From assembly GCA_963764205.1 (NCBI GenBank), contig CAVXRN010000006.1, positions 1,054,001 to 1,118,000 of the forward strand: a stretch of DNA of 64,000 nt, read 5' to 3'. Below, in pieces: positions 45,365 to 55,141 of the stretch. The notes beneath the pieces are model-generated. The model made no database searches, was not told the origin of the DNA, and worked only from the letters and a program-made list of their open reading frames with translations. This stretch comes from Chersky-840 sp963764205 (GTDB taxonomy: Bacteria; Actinomycetota; Acidimicrobiia; Acidimicrobiales; UBA8190). The position numbers and the translations under genes were made by a program. How positions within the stretch are numbered: position 1 is the first letter of the stretch; each line of letters begins with the position of its first letter.

Positions 45365-46334
45365 TGGGCGCACCGGGCCCGGGCGACGAGAACGCCCCTC
45401 CGCCGCAGGCGGGCGAGGCCGGCGCCGACGGCGACCTCCCCGAGGCCGCGGGGCGACGTCTGGGCAGCGGGTCGTTCTCGTCGGGGCTGACCGTCCCCGA
45501 CTTCGCCGCCTGTCTGCAGATGGGACTGCGGCCCGTCGGGCTGGTCCAGGGCTTCTGCGTCATGCAGTGGGGCTGGTACGGGGCCGGGTCGCCCTACTCG
45601 AGGGGCATGACCCCGTACTCCTTCGGCGGATCGGCACCGCGCGGGTGTACTCCGAGAGCTACAGCTGCCCCCACGGCGGGTACGTCTACTCCAACGAGCA
45701 CCGCATCTGGGGTCAGAACTACCAACAGCCCTGGGTCGAGGCGGCGTGGGCTCAGGGGTTCGGCTCCGCCTACGCCCGCATGGTCGAGGAAGCGGGCGAG
45801 GTGGGTGCACACGGCATCATCGGCGTCGTCGACACCAACCGTCATCTGGCCGACATGAACGTCACCGAATTCCACATCCTCGGCACGGCCGTGGTGGTCG
45901 AGGGCGCGGCGGTCGCGCCCGGGACCGCGCCGTGGACGACGTACCTCGCGGGTCAGCGTCTGGCCAAGCTGGTCGAGGCCGGCTACATGCCCGTGTCGGT
46001 GGTCGCCACGTTGGCGTCGGTGCGCGTGTGGGCGTACTGCGTCACCGAGATGCTCATGGAGGGCACGATGTCGCGCTTCGGTGGAGGCTACCTGCCCGTG
46101 GCCGAGGTCGAGCAGCTCTCCCGTGCGCACGTCGCGGCGCGCTCGCTCGCCCGCGAGCACGTCCGGAGCCAGCTCGGCCACGACACGTTGCAGGGCGCGC
46201 GCATCGTGGCCAACACCCAGAGCCTGGCTCAGGGCGACGAGGTCATCGAGTGCGCGCTGCGCGGCACCCGGGTCCGTCGGTTCAAGGACTTCGACCCGCT
46301 CCCCGCGGCGCGGCCCACGGTCCGGTTGTCGTGA
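45364..46334 (+). CDS. Double-domain YbjQ/UPF0145-like protein 2, frameshifted
   Basis: About 323 residues. An acidic 35-residue N-tail precedes two YbjQ-like halves: SFSSGLTVPDFAACLQMGL and YLAGQRLAKLVEAGYMPVSV, each with its helix and strand (GAHGIIGVVDTN; QGARIVANTQSL). The repeats are more divergent than in protein 1. One base is missing near 45643: the first frame reads up to SFGGSAPR and the second continues VYSESYSCPHGGYVYSNEH. The start overlaps the previous stop (TGATG) and the end overlaps the next GTG (GTGA). Confidence 0.76.
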
Positions 46335-47185
46335 CCGAGGCGCGCCCACCCGCCGACGCCGGCGCGGGCGGCATCGACCTGCGCCTCGAGATGCGCCAGG
46401 CGGCGGAGTCCCTGGCCCGCCCCGCCCACGACCCGCCCGTCCGGGCGGTCACCTCGGACCTCTCGGTCGACGAGGGACTGCTCTTGCACTCCATCGGATG
46501 GGAGGCCGTGGACGTGGTCTTCGGCGCCTCGGTCGTCTCCATCCCCCCCATGGTGTGGACGTGGGGGTCGGGGGAGATCGCCGACGCGTCCGACGCCCAC
46601 AACCAGGCCGTCCGGTCCGCGGCGAAGCGCCTGGGCGAACAGTGCTCCACCGTCCACGGCCACGGCGTGGTCGGGGTGCGCGTCGAGGTGGACGTGCAGC
46701 GCCACCACGTCGACGTGGAGCTCACCGGCACGGCGGTGCGGCCTGTGCGCGGCAAGGACAGCAGCTGGGCCTTCGTGTCGGACCTGTCGGCCCGAGACTT
46801 CACGCTGCTGCACAATGCCGGCTGGGCACCGATCGGCCTGGCCTTCGGTGCGAGCTTCGTCTACGCCCCCCGGCGGTCGATGGGGACCGCCATGCGCCAG
46901 TCGTCGCAGAACGTCGAGCTGACCAACTTCACCGAGGCCATGTACTCGGCGCGCGAGGCGGGCATGGAGCACATGCAGCGCTCTGCGCTCGACATGGGCG
47001 CCCAGGGCATCGTGGCCGTGCAGGTGGCGGAAGGCCCCATGTGGTTCGCCAACCACGCCGTGGGGTTCACGGCCTGGGGCACCGCCGTGCGTCTCGAGGC
47101 GGAGTCGCACCAGTACTTGCGACCCCAGGTGATCCTGCCCCTCGACGACGCCGTGGTCGAGTTCGAGGCGCAGTCCCTGCGGTAG
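46331..47185 (+). CDS. Double-domain YbjQ/UPF0145-like protein 3
   Basis: 284 residues with two halves: VTSDLSVDEGLLLHSIGW and FVSDLSARDFTLLHNAGW, with AHNQAVRSAAKRLGEQ and SAREAGMEHMQRSALDMGA helices and HGVVGVRVEV and QGIVAVQVAE strands. The second half has the segment SSQNVELTNFTEAMYSARE, nearly the same as in protein 1. It is the last gene of the four-gene unit. GTG 46331 lies in the previous stop. Confidence 0.78.
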   Translation: MTEARPPADAGAGGIDLRLEMRQAAESLARPAHDPPVRAVTSDLSVDEGLLLHSIGWEAVDVVFGASVVSIPPMVWTWGSGEIADASDAHNQAVRSAAKRLGEQCSTVHGHGVVGVRVEVDVQRHHVDVELTGTAVRPVRGKDSSWAFVSDLSARDFTLLHNAGWAPIGLAFGASFVYAPRRSMGTAMRQSSQNVELTNFTEAMYSAREAGMEHMQRSALDMGAQGIVAVQVAEGPMWFANHAVGFTAWGTAVRLEAESHQYLRPQVILPLDDAVVEFEAQSLR

Positions 47186-47221
47186 GTCTCGGGCCCGACC
47201 CGCGTTGCGTAACGTGGCGCG

Positions 47222-47737
47222 GTGGACCGATGCGACGAGTGCGGGTTCGACTACGACCTCTCCGCCGCGCCGGGCGCCGGGCCGGCCATCGTGGCGGGTG
47301 TCGCCCAGTTCGCCGTCGTCCTGGGCGCGGACCGAGAGAGCCTGGTGCACCGGCCCCGGCCCGACACGTGGTCGGCGCTCGAGTACGGCTGTCACCTGCG
47401 CGACGTGTTGCTCGTCCAGCGCGAGCGCGTGCTCAGCGCCCGGCGCAACGACCGGCCCGAGTTCGAGCCCATGGGCCGCGACGAACGGGTCGAGCACGAC
47501 GGCTACGCCTCGCAGGACCCCGGCGCCGTCGCCCGCCAGCTCACCGACGCCGCCGCCATGTTCGACAACGTGCTCGACCGCCTGGACGCCGGCGCGTGGG
47601 AGCGGCCCGTCGTCTACAGCTATCCGGCCCGCCTCGAGCGCACGTTGCGCTGGGTCGCGGTGCACACGGTGCACGAAGTGCAGCACCATCTCCTCGACGC
47701 CCGCCGCCAACTCGCCCCCGGTGTCGACCGTGGCTGA
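47222..47737 (+). CDS. DinB-superfamily protein
   Basis: 171 residues with a four-helix DinB fold: WSALEYGCHLRDVLLVQRERV gives the first metal His, and HTVHEVQHHLLDARRQ the other two. The fold includes mycothiol- or bacillithiol-dependent transferases and hydrolases. A short CDECGFDYD zinc-knuckle-like start precedes the domain, as in other actinobacterial members. GTG 47222 is the start. It overlaps the next gene by 8 bases. Confidence 0.8.
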   Translation: MDRCDECGFDYDLSAAPGAGPAIVAGVAQFAVVLGADRESLVHRPRPDTWSALEYGCHLRDVLLVQRERVLSARRNDRPEFEPMGRDERVEHDGYASQDPGAVARQLTDAAAMFDNVLDRLDAGAWERPVVYSYPARLERTLRWVAVHTVHEVQHHLLDARRQLAPGVDRG

Positions 47738-48395
47738 CTCGGCGACCGCGGCGCGCCGTCCCCGCACCCTGGCCGCGGCGGCGCGCCTGCTGGCGCAGCG
47801 TGACCGCGTCGTCGCCGGTCTCGTCGACGCCTTCGGCCTGCCCCGGCTGCGCCAACCCGGCGACAGCCACTTCGCGGCCCTGGTCCAGTCGGTCGTGTAC
47901 CAACAGCTGGCCGGCGCGGCGGCGTCCACCATCCACCGGCGCCTGGTGGAAGCGCTGGGCGGAGACGTGACCCCCGAGGCGATGCTCGCCACCGACCCCC
48001 AGGCGCTGCGCGGCGCAGGGCTGTCGGGCAACAAGGCGGCGTCGGTGTGCGACCTCGCCGCCAAGGTCCTCGACGGCACGGTCGTCCTCGACCCGCGCGG
48101 CCTGGCGCGCGAGGGCGACGCGGAGGTGATCGAGCGGCTGACGACGGTGCGCGGCATCGGCCGCTGGACGGCGGAGATGTTCCTCATGTTCCAGCTGCGC
48201 CGCCTCGACGTCTGGCCCACCGGGGACCTCGGGGTGCGCAAGGGATTCGGCGTGGCCTGGGCCCTGGCAATGCCGAGCGCCAAGGAGCTCGAGCCGCTGG
48301 GCGACCCCTTCCGGCCCTACCGTTCCGCCGTGGCCTGGTACTGCTGGCGCGCGGCGGAGGAGCCCGGCAAGGCGCCCAGCCCGGTCACCGGCTGA
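47730..48395 (+). CDS. DNA-3-methyladenine glycosylase (HhH-GPD, AlkA-like)
   Basis: 221 residues, the catalytic HhH-GPD core of AlkA-type base excision glycosylases. The helix-hairpin-helix is LTTVRGIGRWTAEMFLMF and the catalytic Asp is in PTGDLGVRKG. The AlkA N-terminal beta domain is absent, as in Mag-type enzymes. It removes alkylated purines. GTG 47730 is inferred as the start; the stop overlaps the next start by one base (TGATG). Confidence 0.9.
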   Translation: MADSATAARRPRTLAAAARLLAQRDRVVAGLVDAFGLPRLRQPGDSHFAALVQSVVYQQLAGAAASTIHRRLVEALGGDVTPEAMLATDPQALRGAGLSGNKAASVCDLAAKVLDGTVVLDPRGLAREGDAEVIERLTTVRGIGRWTAEMFLMFQLRRLDVWPTGDLGVRKGFGVAWALAMPSAKELEPLGDPFRPYRSAVAWYCWRAAEEPGKAPSPVTG

Positions 48396-49990
48396 TGCCC
48401 GACGACGCCCGGTGGTGGCGCTCGGCGGTCTTGTACCAGGTGTACGTGCGCTCCTTCGCCGACTCCGACGGCGACGGCGTGGGTGACCTGCGCGGCGTGC
48501 TGGGTCACCTCGACCACCTGGCCTGGCTGGGGGTCGACGCCCTGTGGCTCAGCCCGGTCATGCCCTCGCCCAACGCCGATTGGGGCTACGACGTCGCCGA
48601 CTACCGGGCCGTGTCACCCGAGTACGGGACCATGGACGACCTCGACGCGCTGCTGGTGGCGGCCGGTGACCTCGGCATCCGGGTGCTGCTCGACCTCGTC
48701 CCCAACCACACGAGCGACCACCACGCATGGTTCGTGGCGTCGCGCGCGGGGCGCGACGCCGACTGCCGTGACTGGTACGTCTGGGCCGATCCCAAGCCCG
48801 GCGGCTCGCCGCCGAACAACTGGGTCGGGAGCTTCGGAGGCCCGGCGTGGACCTTCGACGACGCGTCGGGGCAGTACTACCTGCACAACTTCCTGCCCGA
48901 GCAGCCCGACCTCAATTGGTGGTGCGACGACGTGCGCAGCGCCTTCGACGACATCGTGCGCTTCTGGTGGGACCGCGGCGTGGCGGGCTTCCGCATCGAC
49001 GTGTGCAACATGATGATCAAGGACGCGGCGTTGCGTGACAACCCACCCGCCACGCAGGACGATCCCTTCATCATGCAGATGTTCGGCCAGCGCCCGGTCT
49101 ACAACGGCAACCGGCCCGAGGCCCACGACATCCTGCGCCGGTGGCGGGCGATGGCCGAGGACTACGACCCGCCGCGCGTGCTGCTGGGCGAGACCAACGT
49201 AGACACCCTGGAGAACCTTGCCGCGTACTACGGCTCGGGCGACGACGAGCTGCACATGGGCTTCAACTTCCCCTTCATCGAGGCGCCCTTCGAGGCCGAG
49301 GCGTTGGCAGACATCGTCGACCGGACGCTGTCGCTGCTGCCCCCGTCGGCCTGGCCGGTGTGGACGGGCTCGAACCACGACGTGTCGCGCCTGGCCACCA
49401 GGTGGTGCGACGGCGACCCCGCCAAGGTGCGCCTGGCGCTGCTCATGCTCCTGACGCTGCGCGGCACCCCCGTGCTCTATCAGGGCGACGAGATCGGGCT
49501 GACCGACCGCGTGTTCGAGAAGGACGAGCTGCTCGACCCGGTGGGGCTGCGCTTCTGGCCCCACTACCCGGGCCGTGACCCCGAACGCACCCCCATGCCC
49601 TGGCGCGACGGGCCGGGCGCGGGTTTCACCACGGCCGGGGTCACACCGTGGCTGCCCATGGCCCACGCTCCCATGCACGTGGCCGAGCAGCGGGCCGACC
49701 CCGGCTCGGTGCTCCATTTCGTGCGCGACACCGTCGCCCTGCGGCGGCGTTCCCCCGACCTCCTCGGCGGCGACTACCGGCCCCGTCCGGTCGCCGACGG
49801 CACGTGGGCCTTCGGGCGGGGCGACACCCTGGTGGCGCTGCACATGGCGCCGACGCCGGGGGAGCTCGACCTCCCCGGCGCGCCGTACACGATGGCGCTG
49901 TCCACCCACCGCGACCACGAGGGGCCCGTCACCGGATCGACACTGCACCTGGACCCCTGGGAGGGCGTCGTGCTCACCAGTCGAGCTTGA
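48395..49990 (+). CDS. GH13 alpha-glucosidase
   Basis: 531 residues of glycoside hydrolase family 13, oligo-alpha-glucosidase type. YQVYVRSFADSDGDGVGDL is the conserved N-terminal region, DLVPNHTSD is region I, GFRIDVCNMM holds the nucleophile Asp, LLGETNV the acid/base Glu, and GSNHDVSR the third acidic residue. It would release glucose from maltose, isomaltose or trehalose-type sugars in the cytoplasm; no signal peptide is seen. It overlaps the convergent SDR gene by 17 bases. Confidence 0.93.
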   Translation: MPDDARWWRSAVLYQVYVRSFADSDGDGVGDLRGVLGHLDHLAWLGVDALWLSPVMPSPNADWGYDVADYRAVSPEYGTMDDLDALLVAAGDLGIRVLLDLVPNHTSDHHAWFVASRAGRDADCRDWYVWADPKPGGSPPNNWVGSFGGPAWTFDDASGQYYLHNFLPEQPDLNWWCDDVRSAFDDIVRFWWDRGVAGFRIDVCNMMIKDAALRDNPPATQDDPFIMQMFGQRPVYNGNRPEAHDILRRWRAMAEDYDPPRVLLGETNVDTLENLAAYYGSGDDELHMGFNFPFIEAPFEAEALADIVDRTLSLLPPSAWPVWTGSNHDVSRLATRWCDGDPAKVRLALLMLLTLRGTPVLYQGDEIGLTDRVFEKDELLDPVGLRFWPHYPGRDPERTPMPWRDGPGAGFTTAGVTPWLPMAHAPMHVAEQRADPGSVLHFVRDTVALRRRSPDLLGGDYRPRPVADGTWAFGRGDTLVALHMAPTPGELDLPGAPYTMALSTHRDHEGPVTGSTLHLDPWEGVVLTSRA

Positions 49991-50768
49991 GCACCTCGCG
50001 CATCGCTTTCTCGAAGGCGGCGTCGTCGAGCGAGGCCCGGGCGCCGAGCACCATCTCGGCGTCACTCCCCACCGGGACGCGCCAGTCCGATCCGGGCGAC
50101 TCGATGGCATCGGCGATGGCGACGGCGACCACCTCGGGCCCCGGCGCGGCGGCGCGTCCGAGCTCGGTTTCGAGTCTCGACATGATGACGTCGAGCTCGT
50201 CGTAGGGAGGGGCGTCGACGCCGAAGTCGTGGTGGGACTCCGAGATGTTGGTCTTGAAGAACCCGGGCTCGATGACGATGGTGCGGATCCCGAAGTGCCC
50301 CGCCTCGACGTGCAGCGACTCGGACATGGCCTCGAGGGCGAACTTCGACGCCGCATAGACACCGGCCAAGGGGGCGGCGACGCGGCCCGACACCGACGAC
50401 ACGTTCACGATCGTTCCCGAGCCCCGGGCCCGCATGCCGGGGAGGACGGCTTGCATCATGCGCAGCGGCCCGAAGGTGTTGGTCTCGAATACGCGCCGCA
50501 CCTCGGCCATCGGGACGAGCTCGACCGGACCACCGGTCCCCACCCCGGCGTTGTTGACGAGCACGTCGACGGTCCCCGCCGCGGACACCGCCTTCGCCAC
50601 CGACGCGTCGTCGGTGACGTCGAGGGCGAGGCGCGCGTCCACGTCGAGGTCGGCCAGGGTCTCGGGGCGCCGCGCCGTGGCGAGAACCTCGTGGCCGCGC
50701 TTTTTCAATTCGACGGCCGTGGCGCGCCCGAATCCGGTGGAACATCCTGTGATCAGCACTCGAGCCAT
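49974..50768 (-). CDS. Short-chain dehydrogenase/reductase
   Basis: 264 residues, classical SDR. Nucleotide motif TGCSTGFGRA (8-17), NNAG near 92, catalytic Ser in VNVSSVSG and the YAASK motif (Tyr and Lys). The C-terminal region is that of the oxidoreductase group acting on varied alcohols or ketones. It is the first gene of a minus-strand stretch after bioB. Confidence 0.93.
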   Translation of the reverse strand: MARVLITGCSTGFGRATAVELKKRGHEVLATARRPETLADLDVDARLALDVTDDASVAKAVSAAGTVDVLVNNAGVGTGGPVELVPMAEVRRVFETNTFGPLRMMQAVLPGMRARGSGTIVNVSSVSGRVAAPLAGVYAASKFALEAMSESLHVEAGHFGIRTIVIEPGFFKTNISESHHDFGVDAPPYDELDVIMSRLETELGRAAAPGPEVVAVAIADAIESPGSDWRVPVGSDAEMVLGARASLDDAAFEKAMREVLKLDW

Positions 50769-50811
50769 GCCCGAGACTAGACCCCGGGACGCTGCGGTCA
50801 GAGTGCTGCGG

Positions 50812-51918
50812 TCAGAGCGCTGCGGTCAGGGCGCCGATGGGCATGCGGAGGTCGTCGAGCATGCGGAGGTCCTCTTGGGGCGACCGTCCCAGCGTCGTGA
50901 GGTAGTTGCCCACGATCAGCGCGTTGATCCCGGCCGCCATCCCCATGGCCTGGAGGTCGCGGAACGTCACCTCGCGGCCCCCCGCGTAGCGCAAAATCAC
51001 GCCCGGCAAGGCCAAGCGGAAGAGCGCGATCCAGCGGATCGCCTCCCACGCGCCGACCACGGGCCGCTCACCCAACGGCGTGCCGGGGCGCGGGTTCAAG
51101 AAATTGACGGGCACCTCGGTCGGCCCCAGGTCACGCAGCTGCAGCAAGAGCTCGACCCGCTGCGCGTCGGTCTCGCCCATGCCCACCAACGCGCCGCAGC
51201 ACAGCTCCATGCCGTGGTCGAGCACCAACCGGCACGTCTCGGCCCGCTCGTCCCAGCTGTGGGTCGTCACGACGCTCGGGAAGAACGACCGCGCCGTCTC
51301 GACGTTGTGGTTGTATCGGTGCACCCCGCCCGCAGCAAGGCGTCGGGCCTGGTCCTCGGTGAGGATGCCGGCCGACACCGCCACATTGAGCCCGGTGCGC
51401 TCCCGCACCACCGGCACGAGCTCGAGCAACCGCCCCATGATCCGCTCGTCGGGCCCCCGCACGGCCAGGACGATGCAGAACTCCGAGGCGCCCAGCGCCG
51501 CGGTCTCGGTGGCGGCGCGCACGACCTCGTCGGTGTCGAGGAACGGGGTGGCCTTCACCGGCGTGTCGAAGCGCGACGACTGGCTACAGAAGTGGCAGTC
51601 CTCGGGGCACCCCCCGGTCTTGGCCGAGAGGATGCCCTCCACCTCCACGCTGGGCCCGCACCAGGCGAGGCGCACCTGGTGCGCCAACGACGCCAATCCC
51701 ATCACCGACTCGTCGGGCACCACCGCGAGGTCCCCCAATTCCTCCGCCTCGAGCGCCCGATGCTCGTCGAGCAGCGCCACCCCGGCCGCGGTGATGGCCC
51801 GGCGTGCGTCCGAAGCGCTCGACGGCGGGGGAAGCTGTACCGGACAGGGCTCGACGGGCGCCCGCAGGGAGACGGTGCTACGCGTGGTGGCGGCGGTGGG
51901 GTCGGCTGGCACCGGCAC
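50812..51918 (-). CDS. bioB: Biotin synthase
   Basis: BioB is a radical SAM enzyme that inserts sulfur into dethiobiotin. The SAM cluster motif is CPEDCHFCSQS; other family parts are YNHNVETARSFFP, CCGALVGMGET and the NPRPGTPL segment. The 368-residue form has an about 45-residue N-terminal tail. The frame stays open further upstream, but that part is antisense to the acyl-CoA dehydrogenase; GTG 51918 is inferred. No bioA, bioD or bioF gene is adjacent. Confidence 0.94.
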   Translation of the reverse strand: MPVPADPTAATTRSTVSLRAPVEPCPVQLPPPSSASDARRAITAAGVALLDEHRALEAEELGDLAVVPDESVMGLASLAHQVRLAWCGPSVEVEGILSAKTGGCPEDCHFCSQSSRFDTPVKATPFLDTDEVVRAATETAALGASEFCIVLAVRGPDERIMGRLLELVPVVRERTGLNVAVSAGILTEDQARRLAAGGVHRYNHNVETARSFFPSVVTTHSWDERAETCRLVLDHGMELCCGALVGMGETDAQRVELLLQLRDLGPTEVPVNFLNPRPGTPLGERPVVGAWEAIRWIALFRLALPGVILRYAGGREVTFRDLQAMGMAAGINALIVGNYLTTLGRSPQEDLRMLDDLRMPIGALTAAL

Positions 51919-51977
51919 ACGGTAGCGGTCGGCCCCCGCGCCTCGACACCCAGGGGCCCCGACAGGAGGGCAGCGAG

Positions 51978-53280
51978 ATGGCGTGGGACTTCGAGACCGA
52001 GCCCGACTACGAGGCAGAAACTGCGCTGGGCCCGCGCCCTGCTCGACGAGGAGGTGCTGCCCCTCGAGACCCTCGACCTCGACTACGACGACCTGCTCCG
52101 GGCCATCCGTCCGCTCCAGGAGGAGGTCAAGCGCCAGGGCCTGTGGGCCGCCCACCTGCCCCCCGAGCTCGGCGGCATGGGCTTCGGCCAGGTCCGCCTG
52201 GGCCTGCTCCACGAGGTGCTGGGCCGGTCGCGCGCTGGGCCCGGTCGTCTTCGGCAACAACGCGCCCGACTCGGGCAACGCCGAGCTGCTGGCCGTCGGC
52301 ATCGAAGCCAACGGACGCACCGAGCAGCGCACGCAGTGGCTCGAGCCCCTCCTCGAGGGCAAGCTCCGCAGCGCCTTCTCCATGACCGAGCCCGGCGCCG
52401 GCGCGGACCCCACCCTCATCGCCACCACGGCGGTGCGCGACGGCGAGGAGTGGGTGATCAACGGACACAAGTGGTTCACCTCCAATGGATCGGTGGCCGA
52501 CTTCCTCATCGTCATGTGCGTCACCAACCCCGACGTCCATCCCTACGCGGGGTGCTCGATGCTGCTGGTCCCCGCCGATGCCCCCGGCGTCGACATCGTG
52601 CGCGACGTGCCCACCATGGAGCACCCCTTCCCGCACTTCGGGAAGTTCGGGGGCCACTCCGAGATCATCTACCGCGACGTCCGCGTGCCGGCCGTCAACC
52701 TGGTCGGCAACGAGGGTGACGGCTTCCGCCTGGCCCAGATGCGGCTCGGCCCCGGCCGCATCCACCACTGCATGCGCTGGCTGGGCCAGTCCCGGCGCGC
52801 CTTCGACATGCTGTGCGAGCGGGCCGTGTCGCGCTACGTCCACGGCTCGCTGCTGGCCGACAAGCAGATGGTCCAGTCCTGGGTGGCCGACTCGATGGCC
52901 GAGATGACCGCGGCGCGGCTCATGACGCTCCAGGCGGCGTGGAAGATGGACCGCGACGGCGCCCCCGCGGCGCGCGGTCGAGATCGCCATGATCAAGTAC
53001 TACGGCGCCGGCGTCCTCTACAACGTCATCGACCGTGCCATCCAGGCGCACGGCTCGTTGGGCTTCTCCACCGACCTCCCTCTCGAGCACATGTATCGCG
53101 CCGCGCGCGGCGGCGCGCATCTACGACGGCCCCGACGAGGTCCACAAGGTCACCGTGGCCCGTCAGGTCCTGAAGGGCTACACCCCGGCCGACGTGCCCT
53201 CCGAGCACGTCCCCACCCGACGCGAGGCCGCCCGCAAGAAGTTCGCCGACCTCCTGGCCGAGGTCAGTGCCAACGACTGA
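51978..53280 (+). CDS. Acyl-CoA dehydrogenase, split by four frameshifts
   Basis: An FAD-dependent acyl-CoA dehydrogenase of about 430 residues. Segments in order: MAWDFETEPDYEA, then KLRWARALLDEEVLPLETL (after an extra base at about 52017), then ALGPVVFGNNAPDSGNAELL (after about 52233), SMTEPGAGADPTLIATTAV and VINGHKWFTSNG in the same frame, VEIAMIKYYGAG (after about 52976) and RIYDGPDEVHKVTVARQVLKG (after about 53110). Every shift is a one-base gain, and three lie in CGCGCG or GGCGGCGCG contexts. Removing them gives a complete, normal enzyme, which speaks for sequencing error rather than decay. Divergent from bioB. Confidence 0.85.
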
Positions 53281-53382
53281 CTGCGCCTGGCGCGACCCCT
53301 GCCGCGAGCCCAGCCCGTCCGGCCCGGGGGTGCCGCCAGTATCACTACGCGCCATCCTTGGACTTGACCGGGGCGGCGCCAC

Positions 53383-54327
53383 GTGGCCAAATCACCGCAT
53401 GACGTGCCCGCCGAGGTCGACGCGCGCCCGGCGTGCCCGTCACGTCCGGCCCGCCCGGCGAGAAAGCGGGCCGGCGTGCGAGTGACGATCTGCGGGGCCA
53501 GGGGCTCGACCCCCGCGCCCGGCTTCGCCCATGTCCGCTACGGCGGCCACACCTCGTGCGTGGCCCTGGCCCACGACGGACAGCGCCCCAGCCTCGTTCT
53601 CGACGCCGGCACGGGGATCCGCCGGGTCACGGGGCTACTCGGGGACCATCCCTTCGCCGGCTCGATCCTGCTCGGCCATCTCCACTGGGACCACACGATG
53701 GGCCTGCCCTTCTTCGCCGGTGCGGACCGGCCCGGGGGCCGGACCGACCTCTACATGCCGGCCCAGGGTGACGCCGAGGAGGTCCTGCGCCGCGTCATGT
53801 CGCCGCCGCACTTCCCGATCACGCCCACCCAGCTGCGGGGCGAGTGGCGCTTCATCGGGCTCGAGCCCGACGTCGACCACGACATCGAGGGCTTCTCGGT
53901 CACCGCCCGCGAGATCCCGCACAAGGGGGGCCGCACCTTCGGCTTCCGGGTCTCCGACGGCACCGCCACGCTCACCTACATGTCCGACCATTGCCCCACG
54001 TCGCTGGGACCTGGGCCCGACGGGCTGGGGGAGTACCACGACGCCGCCATGGCCCTGGCCCTGCATACCGACCTGCTCGTCCACGACGCCCAGTACCTCG
54101 ACGAGGAGCTCGAAGCCCGGGCCAGCTTCGGCCACGCCTCGTCGGGCTACGCCGTGGCGCTGGCCGAGCGGGCACGAGCCCGGCGCCTGCTCCTCTACCA
54201 CCACGACCCCCCGCGCACCGACGACGAGATCGACGTGGTCGTGGCCGCCCACAGCGACGCCCCGCTCCCGGTGGACGGGGCGGTCGAAGGCATGGTGATC
54301 GACCTCCCCGCCTTTCTCGCACCCTGA
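53383..54327 (+). CDS. MBL-fold metal-dependent hydrolase
   Basis: A protein of up to 314 residues; the conserved part begins at VTICGARGSTPAPG, so GTG 53476 (283 residues) is an equally good start and the first 31 residues may not be translated. Zinc motif HLHWDH, then MSDHCP and HDAQYLDEE as later metal ligands, and FGHASSGYAV. It resembles tRNase Z-like or phosphodiesterase-type (cyclic nucleotide) MBL proteins. The substrate is unknown. Followed by a response regulator. Confidence 0.85.
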   Translation: MAKSPHDVPAEVDARPACPSRPARPARKRAGVRVTICGARGSTPAPGFAHVRYGGHTSCVALAHDGQRPSLVLDAGTGIRRVTGLLGDHPFAGSILLGHLHWDHTMGLPFFAGADRPGGRTDLYMPAQGDAEEVLRRVMSPPHFPITPTQLRGEWRFIGLEPDVDHDIEGFSVTAREIPHKGGRTFGFRVSDGTATLTYMSDHCPTSLGPGPDGLGEYHDAAMALALHTDLLVHDAQYLDEELEARASFGHASSGYAVALAERARARRLLLYHHDPPRTDDEIDVVVAAHSDAPLPVDGAVEGMVIDLPAFLAP

Positions 54328-54373
54328 CCCCGGGACCCGGTCGCCGGCGCGCCCTCGCCTACAGTGCGGGGCC

Positions 54374-55042
54374 ATGGCGGTACGGGTGGTCCTGGCCGAG
54401 GACAACTACCTGGTGCGCGAGGGGGTCCGGACCCTCGTCGAGACCGAGCCCGACCTCGACGTCGTCGGCGTGTGCGAGGACTACGACAGCCTCATCGCGG
54501 CCGTCGAGGCGCAGCAGCCCGACGTGGTCGTGACCGACATCCGCATGCCACCGACCGGGACCGACGAGGGCATCCGCGCCGCCGAGGTGCTGCGGGAGTC
54601 CCACCCCCGGATCGGCGTGGTGGTGCTCAGCCAGTACTCCGAGCCCGCCTACGCCCTGGCCTTTCTCGACGGCGGCTCCAAGGGCCGCGCCTACCTCTTG
54701 AAAGAGCGCGTCTCGGACATCGGCCAACTCGCCGCCGCCATCCGCGAGGTGGCCGGCGGGGGCTCGGTCATCGACCCCGAGGTGGTCGACGCCCTGGTGG
54801 CGGCCCGGGCCAAGCCGGCGGACTCCCCCCTGCACCGGCTCACCGCCCGGGAGCGCGAGATCCTGTCGGAGATGGCCCAGGGCAAGAACAACGCGGCGGT
54901 GGCCGCCTCGTTGGTGCTGTCGGAGCGGGCCGTGGAGAAGCACATCAACTCGATCTTCTCGAAGCTCGCCCTGAGCCAGGAGCCCGACGTCCACCGGCGG
55001 GTGAAGGCCGTGCTCCTCTTCTTGTCGGTCAGAGAGACGTGA
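54374..55042 (+). CDS. NarL/LuxR-type response regulator
   Basis: 222 residues: receiver domain 1-125 with acidic pocket ED (9-10), phospho-Asp in VVVTDIRMPP (residue 56) and Lys in LLKE; LuxR HTH about 155-215 (LTAREREILSEMAQGKNNA, SERAVEKHINSIFSKL). The same start motif and the unusual RMPPTGTDEG segment are found in the receiver-cyclase protein at 58532, so the two are related. The likely partner is the histidine kinase at 55601. Confidence 0.92.
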   Translation: MAVRVVLAEDNYLVREGVRTLVETEPDLDVVGVCEDYDSLIAAVEAQQPDVVVTDIRMPPTGTDEGIRAAEVLRESHPRIGVVVLSQYSEPAYALAFLDGGSKGRAYLLKERVSDIGQLAAAIREVAGGGSVIDPEVVDALVAARAKPADSPLHRLTAREREILSEMAQGKNNAAVAASLVLSERAVEKHINSIFSKLALSQEPDVHRRVKAVLLFLSVRET

Positions 55043-55141
55043 GCGAGCCGCGCCCGCGTCGGTCGTCGCCGGCGGGGGTGCTGGCACCACCCTTCCCTTG
55101 GTGGTGTCAGCCTGTGCCACCCACCCGCGTGCTGCGAGGAT

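Noticed and set aside
46229..48283. A 684-codon minus-strand frame opposite the YbjQ-like operon and glycosylase
   Set aside because: No motif, and the plus-strand genes there have clear starts, overlaps and conserved families.
48614..50362. A 582-codon minus-strand frame opposite the glucosidase
   Set aside because: It lies over the catalytic motifs of the GH13 gene and has shadow-like composition.
51978..53280. Acyl-CoA dehydrogenase considered as a true pseudogene
   Set aside because: Removing four single bases restores a complete enzyme with all motifs, and the same kind of indel occurs all over the window, so sequencing error is more likely.
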